Shown: positions 16,660 through 24,783 of the stretch, in pieces
Position numbering within the stretch: the first letter of the stretch is position 1
Layout of the letters: each line of letters starts with the position of its first letter
NCBI GenBank assembly: GCA_017442155.1
Contig: JAFSAU010000012.1
Span: 1-64,000 of the forward strand
Direction of reading: 5' to 3'
Source: Clostridia bacterium
Lineage (GTDB): Bacteria; Bacillota; Clostridia; UMGS1883; UMGS1540
Length of the DNA: 64,000 nucleotides
Notes under the pieces: model-generated
Databases searched by the model: none
Told to the model about the DNA's origin: nothing
What the model saw: only the letters and a program-made list of their open reading frames with translations
Translations under genes and position numbers: made by a program

Positions 16660-18699
16660 ATGAAAAAATTGGCATTGTTGTTGGCAGTTCTGCTATTATG
16701 CACGGTCATACCGGTTATGGCAGACAGTACGGAGGAAATGGCGGCGGCTATCGCGATAGTAAAGTCCCGGGTGGATATTCCTGCAGAGTGCACTGAGTTT
16801 TTAGGACGTCAGGATGTGTATGATGGCAAGAAAAGCTGGAATTTTTCCTGGGAAACCACAGAAGATGCTGAAAAACGGATGTATGTTTCCGTAACGCTTC
16901 GCAGCGGGGACCTGCTTGAAAGTGTAAACGTCTATGTGCAGGAGGATGCGGCGTACAGACCCGGAAAAACGTTGCCGGTTATTTCGCAGGAGCAGGCTTT
17001 GCAGACAGCTACTGCATACGCAGCAAAGATGAATCCGGCCTTTGCGGACCAGTATGCGGCAGAAGCGGTTGCCAACCTTTCCGGGGACAGATACAGTGTG
17101 CGGATTCCCCGGATGGTGGGTGGCATTCCTGTTTACAACAATTCCGCAAATATCTGGGTTTGCAGTCAGACGGGCCGGGTGGAACGGTATGATGTGAATC
17201 ACGATGATACGGCAGTGTTTTCCGGCACAGAAGGGGCTATGAATATAGAGGCGTCCCAAAGTGCCTATATACAGAACGGATACATGCGGCTGGAGTATCG
17301 GATCTTTGAAAAAGAGGCACGTCTTGTATATGTGCCCGGTCAGACGGAGAGCCTTCTGGATGCAGTTACAGGGCAGGCGTTTAATCCTTTTGCGGATGAG
17401 GCATTCGGACGGAATGACAAAAACGCTGCCGCGGAGGAAACACTGATGAGTGGTGATGCGGCCAGCGGGGCTTCCGCTACGCTTACACCGCAGGAACGGA
17501 AGGTTATAGAGGAGATGGCGGGACTGCTTTCCTACGAGCAGGCAGTGGAAAAGCTGAAAAGTGTACCGTATTTCCGGATTCCGGCAGATGCAGTGCTGCA
17601 GGCAGGTAATACATATAAAACAGAGGAAGAACGGTATATCCTCCGGATCAGTCTTTCCGGGAAGGACGAAGATAATTACAGCTACACTTATGGGGAACTG
17701 GATGGACAGACCGGTGAGATTCTGCAGTTTTACACCGGCGGCCGTGAGGAAGAACAAGGAACGGTAAACGAAGAGGCGGCAAAGGAAATCTACGATGCGT
17801 TTGCGACAGACTATCTTGCATCCTATGCCGGTGCCCTTGCCGAAAAAAAGACAGAAGTGGGAGAAAAATCCGTATATATCACTGCGGAGCGGACGGAAAA
17901 CGGGATTCCCGTAAACGGTGACGGTGTTTCTGTAACGGTGAGCCCGGACGGTAAAATTACCAGCTACTATCTGAACTGGAAGCAGAACGTATCTTTTCAG
18001 TCGCCGGGTGGAATTCTTTCAGCAGAGGCTGCGTATGGAATTCTCTTTGCAAATGGTGCACCGCGTCTCAGCTATTATGCAGGAAATGCCCGGTCAGCGG
18101 TGATTTATGCGTTGGCAGATAGGGGATATGCATTTATTGACGCGGTAAAGGGAACACTTCTCAATTACAACGGCACACCGTATGTGAAAAAGATGGCGGC
18201 GGCTTACACTGATGTGGCAGGTCACTATGCCGAGGAAGCAATTCTGGCTCTCGCTTCGATAGATGCCCGATTGGGTGATGCTACTTTTCAGCCTGATAAG
18301 GTCATTACACAGGCAGAGTTTGTGGGCCTTGTTTCAAGCTGCATTATGGACTATTATCCCATAACCGGCGGTGTTTTGGATGAAGCTCGCCTTTATTCCT
18401 ACGCCGTAAACCGCGGTGTTCTGGCGGCCGATGAGGAAGCACCTGATGCGCCGCTGACAAGAGAGCTTGCGGTGTCGTATCTGCTCCGGGCTATGGACTA
18501 TGGTCGTTTTGCAGAAATTGAGGGGATTTTCCGGTGCGATTTTGCGGACGCGGATGCAATAAATTCCGAACTGTATGGTTATGTAGCCATTGCGAAGGGG
18601 CTTGGCCTTGTGAAAGGGGACGGTGACGGCAATTTCGCCCCCGCACGCCAGATGACCCGCGGCGAGGCGGCTGTGCTTATCTACAATTATCTGAAATAG
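16660..18699 (+). CDS. Secreted YcdB/YcdC (PepSY-like) protein with C-terminal SLH region
   Basis: 679-aa exported protein. Residues 1-21 form a signal peptide (KK, hydrophobic core, VMA-D cleavage). Two YcdB/YcdC repeats follow (about 30-265 and 290-510), recognisable by their PepSY-like beta-alpha-beta pattern with TGE/GRVERYDV and DGKITSYYLNW strands. The C-terminus (about 515-679) holds SLH motifs (AAYTDVAGHYAEEAI, a central divergent copy, and YVAIAKGLGLVKGDGDGNFAP...TRGEAA). It is probably anchored in the cell wall through SLH and may modulate a protease or sporulation-related enzyme, as proposed for PepSY proteins; this is inference. The AraC gene follows 10 bases downstream. Confidence 0.87.
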   Translation: MKKLALLLAVLLLCTVIPVMADSTEEMAAAIAIVKSRVDIPAECTEFLGRQDVYDGKKSWNFSWETTEDAEKRMYVSVTLRSGDLLESVNVYVQEDAAYRPGKTLPVISQEQALQTATAYAAKMNPAFADQYAAEAVANLSGDRYSVRIPRMVGGIPVYNNSANIWVCSQTGRVERYDVNHDDTAVFSGTEGAMNIEASQSAYIQNGYMRLEYRIFEKEARLVYVPGQTESLLDAVTGQAFNPFADEAFGRNDKNAAAEETLMSGDAASGASATLTPQERKVIEEMAGLLSYEQAVEKLKSVPYFRIPADAVLQAGNTYKTEEERYILRISLSGKDEDNYSYTYGELDGQTGEILQFYTGGREEEQGTVNEEAAKEIYDAFATDYLASYAGALAEKKTEVGEKSVYITAERTENGIPVNGDGVSVTVSPDGKITSYYLNWKQNVSFQSPGGILSAEAAYGILFANGAPRLSYYAGNARSAVIYALADRGYAFIDAVKGTLLNYNGTPYVKKMAAAYTDVAGHYAEEAILALASIDARLGDATFQPDKVITQAEFVGLVSSCIMDYYPITGGVLDEARLYSYAVNRGVLAADEEAPDAPLTRELAVSYLLRAMDYGRFAEIEGIFRCDFADADAINSELYGYVAIAKGLGLVKGDGDGNFAPARQMTRGEAAVLIYNYLK

Positions 18700-18709
18700 A
18701 GGGAACACA

Positions 18710-19501
18710 ATGCGGAGTTTAAGAATAGAAGCCGGTGCAAGAACGCAGAAAATCGAATCGGGGATGCATAAGCATCATGCCCATAAAAGCTATGAGATTT
18801 ATTACCTGAAGAGCGGGGAAAGAAGCTATTTCATTGAGGATAATGTTTACCCGCTCCTTCCGGGTGACTTTGCACTGATTTCCGGGTATGTTCTGCATAA
18901 AACCAGCGGAAAGAACTTTGAAAGAATTCTGTTGAACTTTGACTATGACGATGTCCCGGAAGAACTTCGTGAAACGATAGACTGCTGTTTTTCCAAGATA
19001 ATTATCCATACTCCCGCCCAAAGCCGGCAGTACATAGAGCTTCTTTTAGAGCGGATGCAGGCCGAATACAAAGAAAACGGGGTACAGCCTTTTCTTGTGG
19101 CGCAGTTTACCTGCCTTGTGATGGAAATTGCCCGTTTTTCCGTGGGACGGACAAAACCGACAGACGCGGCTGCAAGGCAGATTTTGGAAATTGTCCGCTT
19201 CATTAACCAGAATTATGCGGAGGAACTGACGGTAGAGAGTCTTGCAGAACGGGCGTTTTTAAGCCGTTCGCATTTTTGCCGGCAGTTTAAGAAGGTGACG
19301 GGCTTTTCGCCCCTGGAATATATACACAGTATGCGCCTGCGATGTGCGGAAAATCTTCTGGAAAACACTGACCTTTCCATTACGGAAATTGCCATTCAGA
19401 GCGGTTTTTCCGGCAGTAATTATTTCGGTGACCTGTTCCGGAGATACCGGGGTGTATCACCCAGACAGTGGCGGCAGGCGGCGCGGGACGGGAACGTCTG
19501 A
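18710..19501 (+). CDS. AraC-family transcriptional regulator
   Basis: 263-aa regulator with an N-terminal cupin-like sensor domain (KHHAHKSYEIYYLKSGERSY, about 1-130) and a C-terminal double helix-turn-helix (about 165-258; LTVESLAERAFLSRSHFCRQFKKVTGFSP and ITEIAIQSGFSGSNYFGDLFRRYRGVSP). The ligand is probably a sugar or sugar derivative. It follows the YcdB/SLH gene closely and may be co-transcribed. Its last 45 bases overlap the end of the convergent M50 gene. Confidence 0.92.
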   Translation: MRSLRIEAGARTQKIESGMHKHHAHKSYEIYYLKSGERSYFIEDNVYPLLPGDFALISGYVLHKTSGKNFERILLNFDYDDVPEELRETIDCCFSKIIIHTPAQSRQYIELLLERMQAEYKENGVQPFLVAQFTCLVMEIARFSVGRTKPTDAAARQILEIVRFINQNYAEELTVESLAERAFLSRSHFCRQFKKVTGFSPLEYIHSMRLRCAENLLENTDLSITEIAIQSGFSGSNYFGDLFRRYRGVSPRQWRQAARDGNV

Positions 19502-20239
19502 TACCCGTGCGGCAGCATTTTGCCGCAGGATGGCTGTGATTTCGGCCTCCGTCAGAAGAAACCCACGGTCGGTAATGCTGAAGGCCGCACTGTAAAACGG
19601 CGAAAAATAATGACTCAGGGACAGGAGGCTGTCCGTACTTCTTGCGTGGAATATTTTCACACGCCGGGTGCGGATGGCCTTTTTTTGAAGAAGTGGTACC
19701 GGAAGCGAACGTGCGTATGAAAACAGAAGTACCGCAATGCACAAGGCAAAAGGGGACGGAATGAAAAAGCCATAAAGCACCATGAAAATGCAGGACAGCA
19801 CACCCATACGGCGTAGTGTGCGGCTGACAAAATATGTGCCCTGATTCCGTAAAAGTAAAAGACGCACCAGGCGACCGCCGTCTAAAGGAAGGGCGGGGAG
19901 AAGGTTTATAAGAAAAAGAATGAGATTGATTTTGCCGAATGTCTTGCCACGGAACAAAAAGTAAAGAAAAAGACTGCCGGCGGGACCTGCGGCAGCAATT
20001 TTTGCCTCCCGCATAAGGTCAACCGGAGCGAGGCGTAAATGACAGCCGTAGGGCAGAATGGTAAGGCGCAAGACCGGTACGCGAAGACAAAAGGCCATTA
20101 CAGCGTGACATCCCTCGTGCAGGGCGGCCGCAAGAAGCGTAAGGCGAAACCCGGCGGCATCCGGCAAAAGAAAGGACAATCCTATCATAAGCGGGACGCC
20201 GACATGTAGAAAAAAATGATTTGTAAGGCGAAAATACAT
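19457..20239 (-). CDS. Site-2 protease-like M50 membrane peptidase
   Basis: 260-aa membrane metalloprotease related to SpoIVFB-type site-2 proteases. The zinc motif HEGCH (HExxH) lies near residue 41 inside a hydrophobic segment and the second motif, LPLDGGR, near 120. It lacks a clear CBS domain; the C-terminal about 70 residues (after the KKAIRTRRVKIFHA segment) are soluble and include a small domain ending in LTEAEITAILRQ. The role could be regulated intramembrane proteolysis, for example in sporulation; no SpoIVFA partner is adjacent. It converges on the AraC gene with a 45-nt coding overlap. Confidence 0.85.
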   Translation of the reverse strand: MYFRLTNHFFLHVGVPLMIGLSFLLPDAAGFRLTLLAAALHEGCHAVMAFCLRVPVLRLTILPYGCHLRLAPVDLMREAKIAAAGPAGSLFLYFLFRGKTFGKINLILFLINLLPALPLDGGRLVRLLLLRNQGTYFVSRTLRRMGVLSCIFMVLYGFFIPSPFALCIAVLLFSYARSLPVPLLQKKAIRTRRVKIFHARSTDSLLSLSHYFSPFYSAAFSITDRGFLLTEAEITAILRQNAAARVSDVPVPRRLPPLSG

Positions 20240-20371
20240 AAATTTGCTCCTTTACAGAAAAAAATATCGAACCTCGTTAAAAAAAAGAAGGATTTTTTGT
20301 TTCCGCAGCGAATACCTTAATGGAATATATATTAAATAGGAAAAGAGAATATTTTTGAAAGGAGAATTTTT

Positions 20372-22990
20372 ATGGCAAATAAATATGTTTATTTGTTTAG
20401 CGAAGGCGACGCAAGCATGCGTAATCTTCTCGGCGGCAAAGGTGCAAATCTTGCAGAAATGACGAAACTCGGTATGCCGGTTCCCCAGGGCTTTACCGTA
20501 ACAACGGAGGCCTGCACGCGGTATTATGAGGACGGCAAGAGGATTCATGAAGATATCCAGGCTGAAATTATGGAGTATATCGGTAAAATGGAGGACGTTA
20601 CCGGCAAAAAGTTCGGTGACATGGACAACCCCCTTCTGGTATCCGTTCGCTCCGGTGCCCGCGCTTCTATGCCAGGCATGATGGACACAATTTTAAATCT
20701 TGGTCTCAATGAGCAGGTGGTGGAAGCACTGGCGGCAAAGTCCGGCAATCCCCGCTGGGCATGGGACTGCTACCGCCGCTTCATTCAGATGTATTCTGAT
20801 GTTGTTATGGAGGTCGGCAAGAAATATTTTGAACAGCTGATTGACGAAATGAAAGAAAAGAAGGGTATCACGCAGGACGTGGACCTGACAGCAGAGGACC
20901 TGAAGGAGCTCGCCAGCCAGTTCAAGAGCGAATATAAGGCTAAAATCGGCGCAGATTTCCCCACAGACCCGAAGGAACAGCTCATGGGAGCCATCCAGGC
21001 CGTTTTCCGCTCCTGGGACAACCCCCGTGCAAATATCTACCGTCGTGACAACGATATTCCCTACGATGGGGGTACAGCTGTTAACGTGCAGATGATGGCC
21101 TTTGGTAATATGGGCGAAACCTCCGGTACAGGCGTTGCCTTTACCCGTAACCCTGCAACAGGCGAAAAGAAGCTGTTTGGTGAGTTTCTGATGAACGCCC
21201 AGGGTGAAGACGTGGTTGCCGGCGTAAGAACACCCCAGAAGATTGACCAGTTGAAAGAAGTTATGCCGGAAGTTTATGATGAATTTGTAAAAATCTGCGC
21301 AAAACTCGAAGGTCATTACAGAGATATGCAGGATATGGAGTTCACCATAGAAGACAAGAAGCTCTATATGCTCCAGACGAGAAACGGCAAGCGTACAGCC
21401 GCCGCTGCACTGAAAATTGCCTGCGATCTGGTGGACGAAGGAATGATTTCCGAAAAGGAAGCCGTTCTCATGATTGACCCGAGAAACCTTGACACCCTTC
21501 TCCATCCCCAGTTCGACCAGGCAACCTTAAAGAAGGTTGAACCCATCGGTCGCGCACTTGCGGCATCTCCCGGTGCGGCATGCGGTAAAGTTGTCTTTAC
21601 AGCTGACGATGCAAAGACATGGGCAGACAGAGGCGAAAAAGTTGTTCTTGTTCGTCTGGAAACCTCTCCGGAAGATATTGAAGGTATGAAGGCCTCCCAG
21701 GGTATTCTCACTGTCCGTGGAGGTATGACCTCCCACGCTGCTGTTGTTGCCCGCGGTATGGGTACCTGCTGTGTATCCGGTTGCAGTGCCATCAATATGG
21801 ATGAAGAAAATAAGAAGTTTGAGCTGGCCGGAAAGACCTTCCGTGAAGGGGATGAAATTTCCATCGACGGCTCTACCGGCTGCATTTATGACGGTTTGAT
21901 TCCCACAGTGGATGCTTCCATCGGTGGCGAATTTGGAAGAATAATGGCCTGGGCAGATAAGTATAGAGTGCTGAAGGTCCGCACCAATGCTGACACACCG
22001 CAGGATGCTGCCCGCGCCAGAGAATTGGGTGCTGAAGGCATCGGCCTTTGCCGCACCGAGCATATGTTCTTTGAAGGTGACAGAATTGCCGCAATCCGCG
22101 AAATGATTTGCTCCGACACGAAGGAGCAGAGAGAAGCGGCACTGGCAAAGCTGGAGCCGATGCAGCAGGGCGACTTTGAACAGCTGTACGACGTGATGGA
22201 AGGCTATGGCGTAACTATCCGCTTCCTCGATCCGCCGCTTCATGAGTTCGTTCCCACAGACGAAAAAGACATAGAAGCCCTTGCTAAAACGCAGGGCAAG
22301 ACAGTGGAAGAAATTAAAGCAATCATTGCTTCTCTCCACGAGTTTAACCCGATGATGGGCCACCGCGGATGTCGTCTGGCGGTAACGTATCCGGAAATTG
22401 CCGCAATGCAGACCCGTGCCGTTATCAAGGCTGCAATTAATGTTTCAAAGAAAAAGAATGTAAAAATTGTGCCTGAAATCATGATTCCGCTGGTTGGCGA
22501 AATCAAAGAGCTGGCATTTGTTAAGAAGGTTGTTGTGGAAACAGCAGATGCAGTTATCCGCGAAGCCGGTTCTGACCTTACCTACACCGTGGGCACAATG
22601 ATTGAAATTCCCCGTGCCGCTCTCACGGCGGACGAAATTGCCAAGGAAGCAGAGTTCTTCTCCTTCGGTACGAATGACCTTACACAGATGACCTTCGGCT
22701 TCTCTCGTGACGATGCAGGTAAGTTCTTGGATGCATACTATGACACCAAGATTTATGAAAACGACCCCTTCGCGAAGATTGACCAGAAGGGCGTTGGAAA
22801 GCTGGTGAAGATGGCAGCTACGCTCGGACGCGAGGTTCGCCCGGACATTAAACTGGGTATCTGCGGTGAGCATGGCGGTGACCCGTCTACAGTGGAATTC
22901 TGCCATAACGTGGGTCTGACCTATGTGTCCTGCTCTCCCTTCCGTGTACCGATTGCCCGCCTCGCAGCAGCGCAGGCCGCGCTGCGGTAA
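20372..22990 (+). CDS. ppdK: Pyruvate, phosphate dikinase
   Basis: 872-aa enzyme interconverting pyruvate + ATP + Pi with PEP + AMP + PPi; in fermentative clostridia it often works glycolytically with PPi. Key residues fall at the positions of the Clostridium symbiosum enzyme: the phosphorylated His455 in GGMTSHAAVVARG and Cys831 in GICGEHGG, so there are no net insertions. The N-terminal ATP-grasp domain starts with LGGKGANLAEM. RBS GAAAGGAG 8 bases before the ATG; no clear consensus promoter seen in the 132-base upstream gap. Codon use is more C-ending than the neighbours, in keeping with high expression. Followed by a strong terminator. Confidence 0.98.
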   Translation: MANKYVYLFSEGDASMRNLLGGKGANLAEMTKLGMPVPQGFTVTTEACTRYYEDGKRIHEDIQAEIMEYIGKMEDVTGKKFGDMDNPLLVSVRSGARASMPGMMDTILNLGLNEQVVEALAAKSGNPRWAWDCYRRFIQMYSDVVMEVGKKYFEQLIDEMKEKKGITQDVDLTAEDLKELASQFKSEYKAKIGADFPTDPKEQLMGAIQAVFRSWDNPRANIYRRDNDIPYDGGTAVNVQMMAFGNMGETSGTGVAFTRNPATGEKKLFGEFLMNAQGEDVVAGVRTPQKIDQLKEVMPEVYDEFVKICAKLEGHYRDMQDMEFTIEDKKLYMLQTRNGKRTAAAALKIACDLVDEGMISEKEAVLMIDPRNLDTLLHPQFDQATLKKVEPIGRALAASPGAACGKVVFTADDAKTWADRGEKVVLVRLETSPEDIEGMKASQGILTVRGGMTSHAAVVARGMGTCCVSGCSAINMDEENKKFELAGKTFREGDEISIDGSTGCIYDGLIPTVDASIGGEFGRIMAWADKYRVLKVRTNADTPQDAARARELGAEGIGLCRTEHMFFEGDRIAAIREMICSDTKEQREAALAKLEPMQQGDFEQLYDVMEGYGVTIRFLDPPLHEFVPTDEKDIEALAKTQGKTVEEIKAIIASLHEFNPMMGHRGCRLAVTYPEIAAMQTRAVIKAAINVSKKKNVKIVPEIMIPLVGEIKELAFVKKVVVETADAVIREAGSDLTYTVGTMIEIPRAALTADEIAKEAEFFSFGTNDLTQMTFGFSRDDAGKFLDAYYDTKIYENDPFAKIDQKGVGKLVKMAATLGREVRPDIKLGICGEHGGDPSTVEFCHNVGLTYVSCSPFRVPIARLAAAQAALR

Positions 22991-23057
22991 CATCCATTGA
23001 TGATATAAATGTCTTGGGGCAAACCCCATTACAATTTAAAAGGCAAAACAAAATATC

Positions 23058-23098
23058 AAATGGACCTTGTTGGAACACTCCAACAAGGTCCATTTTCT
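23058..23098 (+). terminator. Terminator after ppdK
   Basis: Perfect 17-bp arms 23058-23074 / 23079-23095 with a 4-base loop and a T-rich tail. Confidence 0.93.
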
Positions 23099-23401
23099 TT
23101 GAAAAAAGTTGAAATAGGCTAACCTTGTTTTTAATAAGCCAAAACAGGCATAAAATGGGGATTTGTCGGCATTTATAAAGGGAAAAACACAGCAAAATTA
23201 GAGCAATATCAGATCAATAAAAACGAATATTGTGAAAATTGCAAATTATAAATCAGTTTGCCCCTAAAATGATAAAAGGGGTTGCCATTTAACAAAAAAG
23301 TGTGTGAAAAGGAAAAATTGAATAAAAACATTGCAGGAGAATGAACTGCACAGTTTGTGCAGACAGTACAAAAAGCCCTTATGGTGGTTAAATATTAGTT
23401 T
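23099..23401. other. Gene-free A/T-rich stretch
   Basis: No coding frame, RNA gene or convincing promoter is seen in these 303 bases between the ppdK terminator and the IS3 remnant. It may be degraded mobile DNA, since it abuts a truncated transposase, but nothing in it is recognisable. Confidence 0.5.
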
Positions 23402-23740
23402 TTAAACAACAATACTATTGACGAATAAATCTCTAATAACTGACAGATATAGAATGCCTTGCTTGGTGTGTATAAATGATATATCCGTTACCCCTTTTTG
23501 ATTTGGGTTATCCGCTTTGAAATCTCTATTGAGCAAATCGGGATATTTATGAATTCCAGTGCCATAATTACGATATTTCTTTCTTCTGACAACAGATAAA
23601 AGATTGTATTTTTGCATCACTTCAAGCACAGTCTTATGGTTACGATAAATACCATTTCGCTCCAACACAATATGCACTTTGCGATATCCATGTGTTTTGC
23701 CGCATTTATCCTGACATTCTTTTTTAGTATTTCGATGGTT
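23402..23740 (-). pseudogene. IS3-family (IS150-like) transposase fragment
   Basis: About 110 residues match the middle of an IS3-type OrfB: GYRKVHIVLERNG, NHKTVLEVMQKYNL, VRRKKYRNYGTG, DLLNRDFKADNPNQKGVTDISFI and LYLSVIRDLF. The first catalytic Asp (VTDISF) is present; the rest of the DDE domain is missing, as is everything before the helix-turn-helix-like region. The frame reads without interruption into the reverse-complement context of the AraC gene, showing that the fragment abuts the 3' end of that gene. Non-functional remnant; no inverted repeats were identified. Confidence 0.85.
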
Positions 23741-24620
23741 TGAACCGTTTGCGGTATTCTCCCGGCGTACAGCCTTCGCTCCGGCTGAAAACCCGACGGA
23801 ACAGCTTTTCGTCGCTGTACCCGACACGCTGGCAGATATCCCGGACAGTAAGGTCAGTGGATAAGAGCAGACGGCCAGCCTCTTTGTTCCTGATTTGCTG
23901 AATATATTCCGTAACACTAAGGCCCGTTGTTTCTTTGAAAAGGGTGCAGAAATAATTAGGAGAAAACAGGGCAATGCGGGAAAGCTCATTCAGTGAAATG
24001 CGCTGGCTATAATTTTTTTCGAGGAAGCGGATAGCATTGTGAATCCCCTCGCGTCGTATCCGTATCGTTTCATTTTCATCGAATTCGGAGTGGTACAGAC
24101 GGGAAAGTAAAACCAGAAGCTGGAGCGCAAAGCCGAACAGCATAGTATCACTGTCCGGTTTGAGTGCCGAACATTCACGGGCCATGGAGCTGAGCACCTG
24201 GCGGAGCGCACCGTCCGCATCCCGAAGATAAATATAGGGAGAACGGTTTACGTCCCCGGGAAACAGCACATTGTAAAAAAGGTCTGCCGCCATATCACTG
24301 AACAGACTGTAGTCTACTTGCTCGGCCGCAGCATTCAGGAAGAGAAGGCAGTCGTAATGCCGCAGGGGATCTGCCGGATTATCGGACTGAAAGGTGTGCC
24401 ATGCGCCTATGGAGAGAATAAAAATATCCCCCGGAGCTACACGGAAGCTTTCGTTACCAATCTGGTGTATTCCGGACCCATGGGTGATATATACAATTTC
24501 CAGAAAGCTGTGCTCATGTACCGCTATCGAAGGGTCCTTGTTTTCCTGTACATGGATAAAGCAGTTGTTTCGGTATCTGTCGCTGAGTGCCCGTTTTTTA
24601 TCAAGAAGCAGCCTGTCCAT
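23724..24620 (-). CDS. AraC-family regulator divergent to rhamnosidase
   Basis: 298-aa regulator: cupin-type ligand domain (about 15-150, with VHEHSFLEIVYITHGSG) and C-terminal AraC DNA-binding domain (about 195-292; ISLNELSRIALFSPNYFCTLFKETTGLS and RDICQRVGYSDEKLFRRVFSRSEGCTPGEYR). Start is the ATG at 24618-24620 with AAGGAGGGG; the longer frame to 24764 is not supported. It is transcribed away from the GH78 alpha-rhamnosidase with a shared upstream region, so control of rhamnoside use is the natural prediction. The last few residues may come from the IS3 fragment that abuts the gene. Confidence 0.92.
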   Translation of the reverse strand: MDRLLLDKKRALSDRYRNNCFIHVQENKDPSIAVHEHSFLEIVYITHGSGIHQIGNESFRVAPGDIFILSIGAWHTFQSDNPADPLRHYDCLLFLNAAAEQVDYSLFSDMAADLFYNVLFPGDVNRSPYIYLRDADGALRQVLSSMARECSALKPDSDTMLFGFALQLLVLLSRLYHSEFDENETIRIRREGIHNAIRFLEKNYSQRISLNELSRIALFSPNYFCTLFKETTGLSVTEYIQQIRNKEAGRLLLSTDLTVRDICQRVGYSDEKLFRRVFSRSEGCTPGEYRKRFKPSKY

Positions 24621-24724
24621 TGTAATTCCCCTCCTTCTTTTATATTGTATCATGAATTTTGTTTCTTTGTCAATTTCTTTGTCTTTTTTCCAAAGAAATA
24701 CCCCTGCGTTCAGAAAATTATCCC

Positions 24725-24753
24725 TTGAAGCAGAAATGAAAATTTGGTATACT
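24725..24753 (+). promoter_or_regulatory. Sigma-A promoter for GH78 gene
   Basis: TTGAAG (24725-24730), 17-base spacer, TATACT (24748-24753), 31 bases before the start. It lies in the divergent intergenic region with the AraC regulator gene. Confidence 0.75.
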
Positions 24754-24783
24754 GAAAAAAACATGCGTAGAGGGGTAGAAAAG

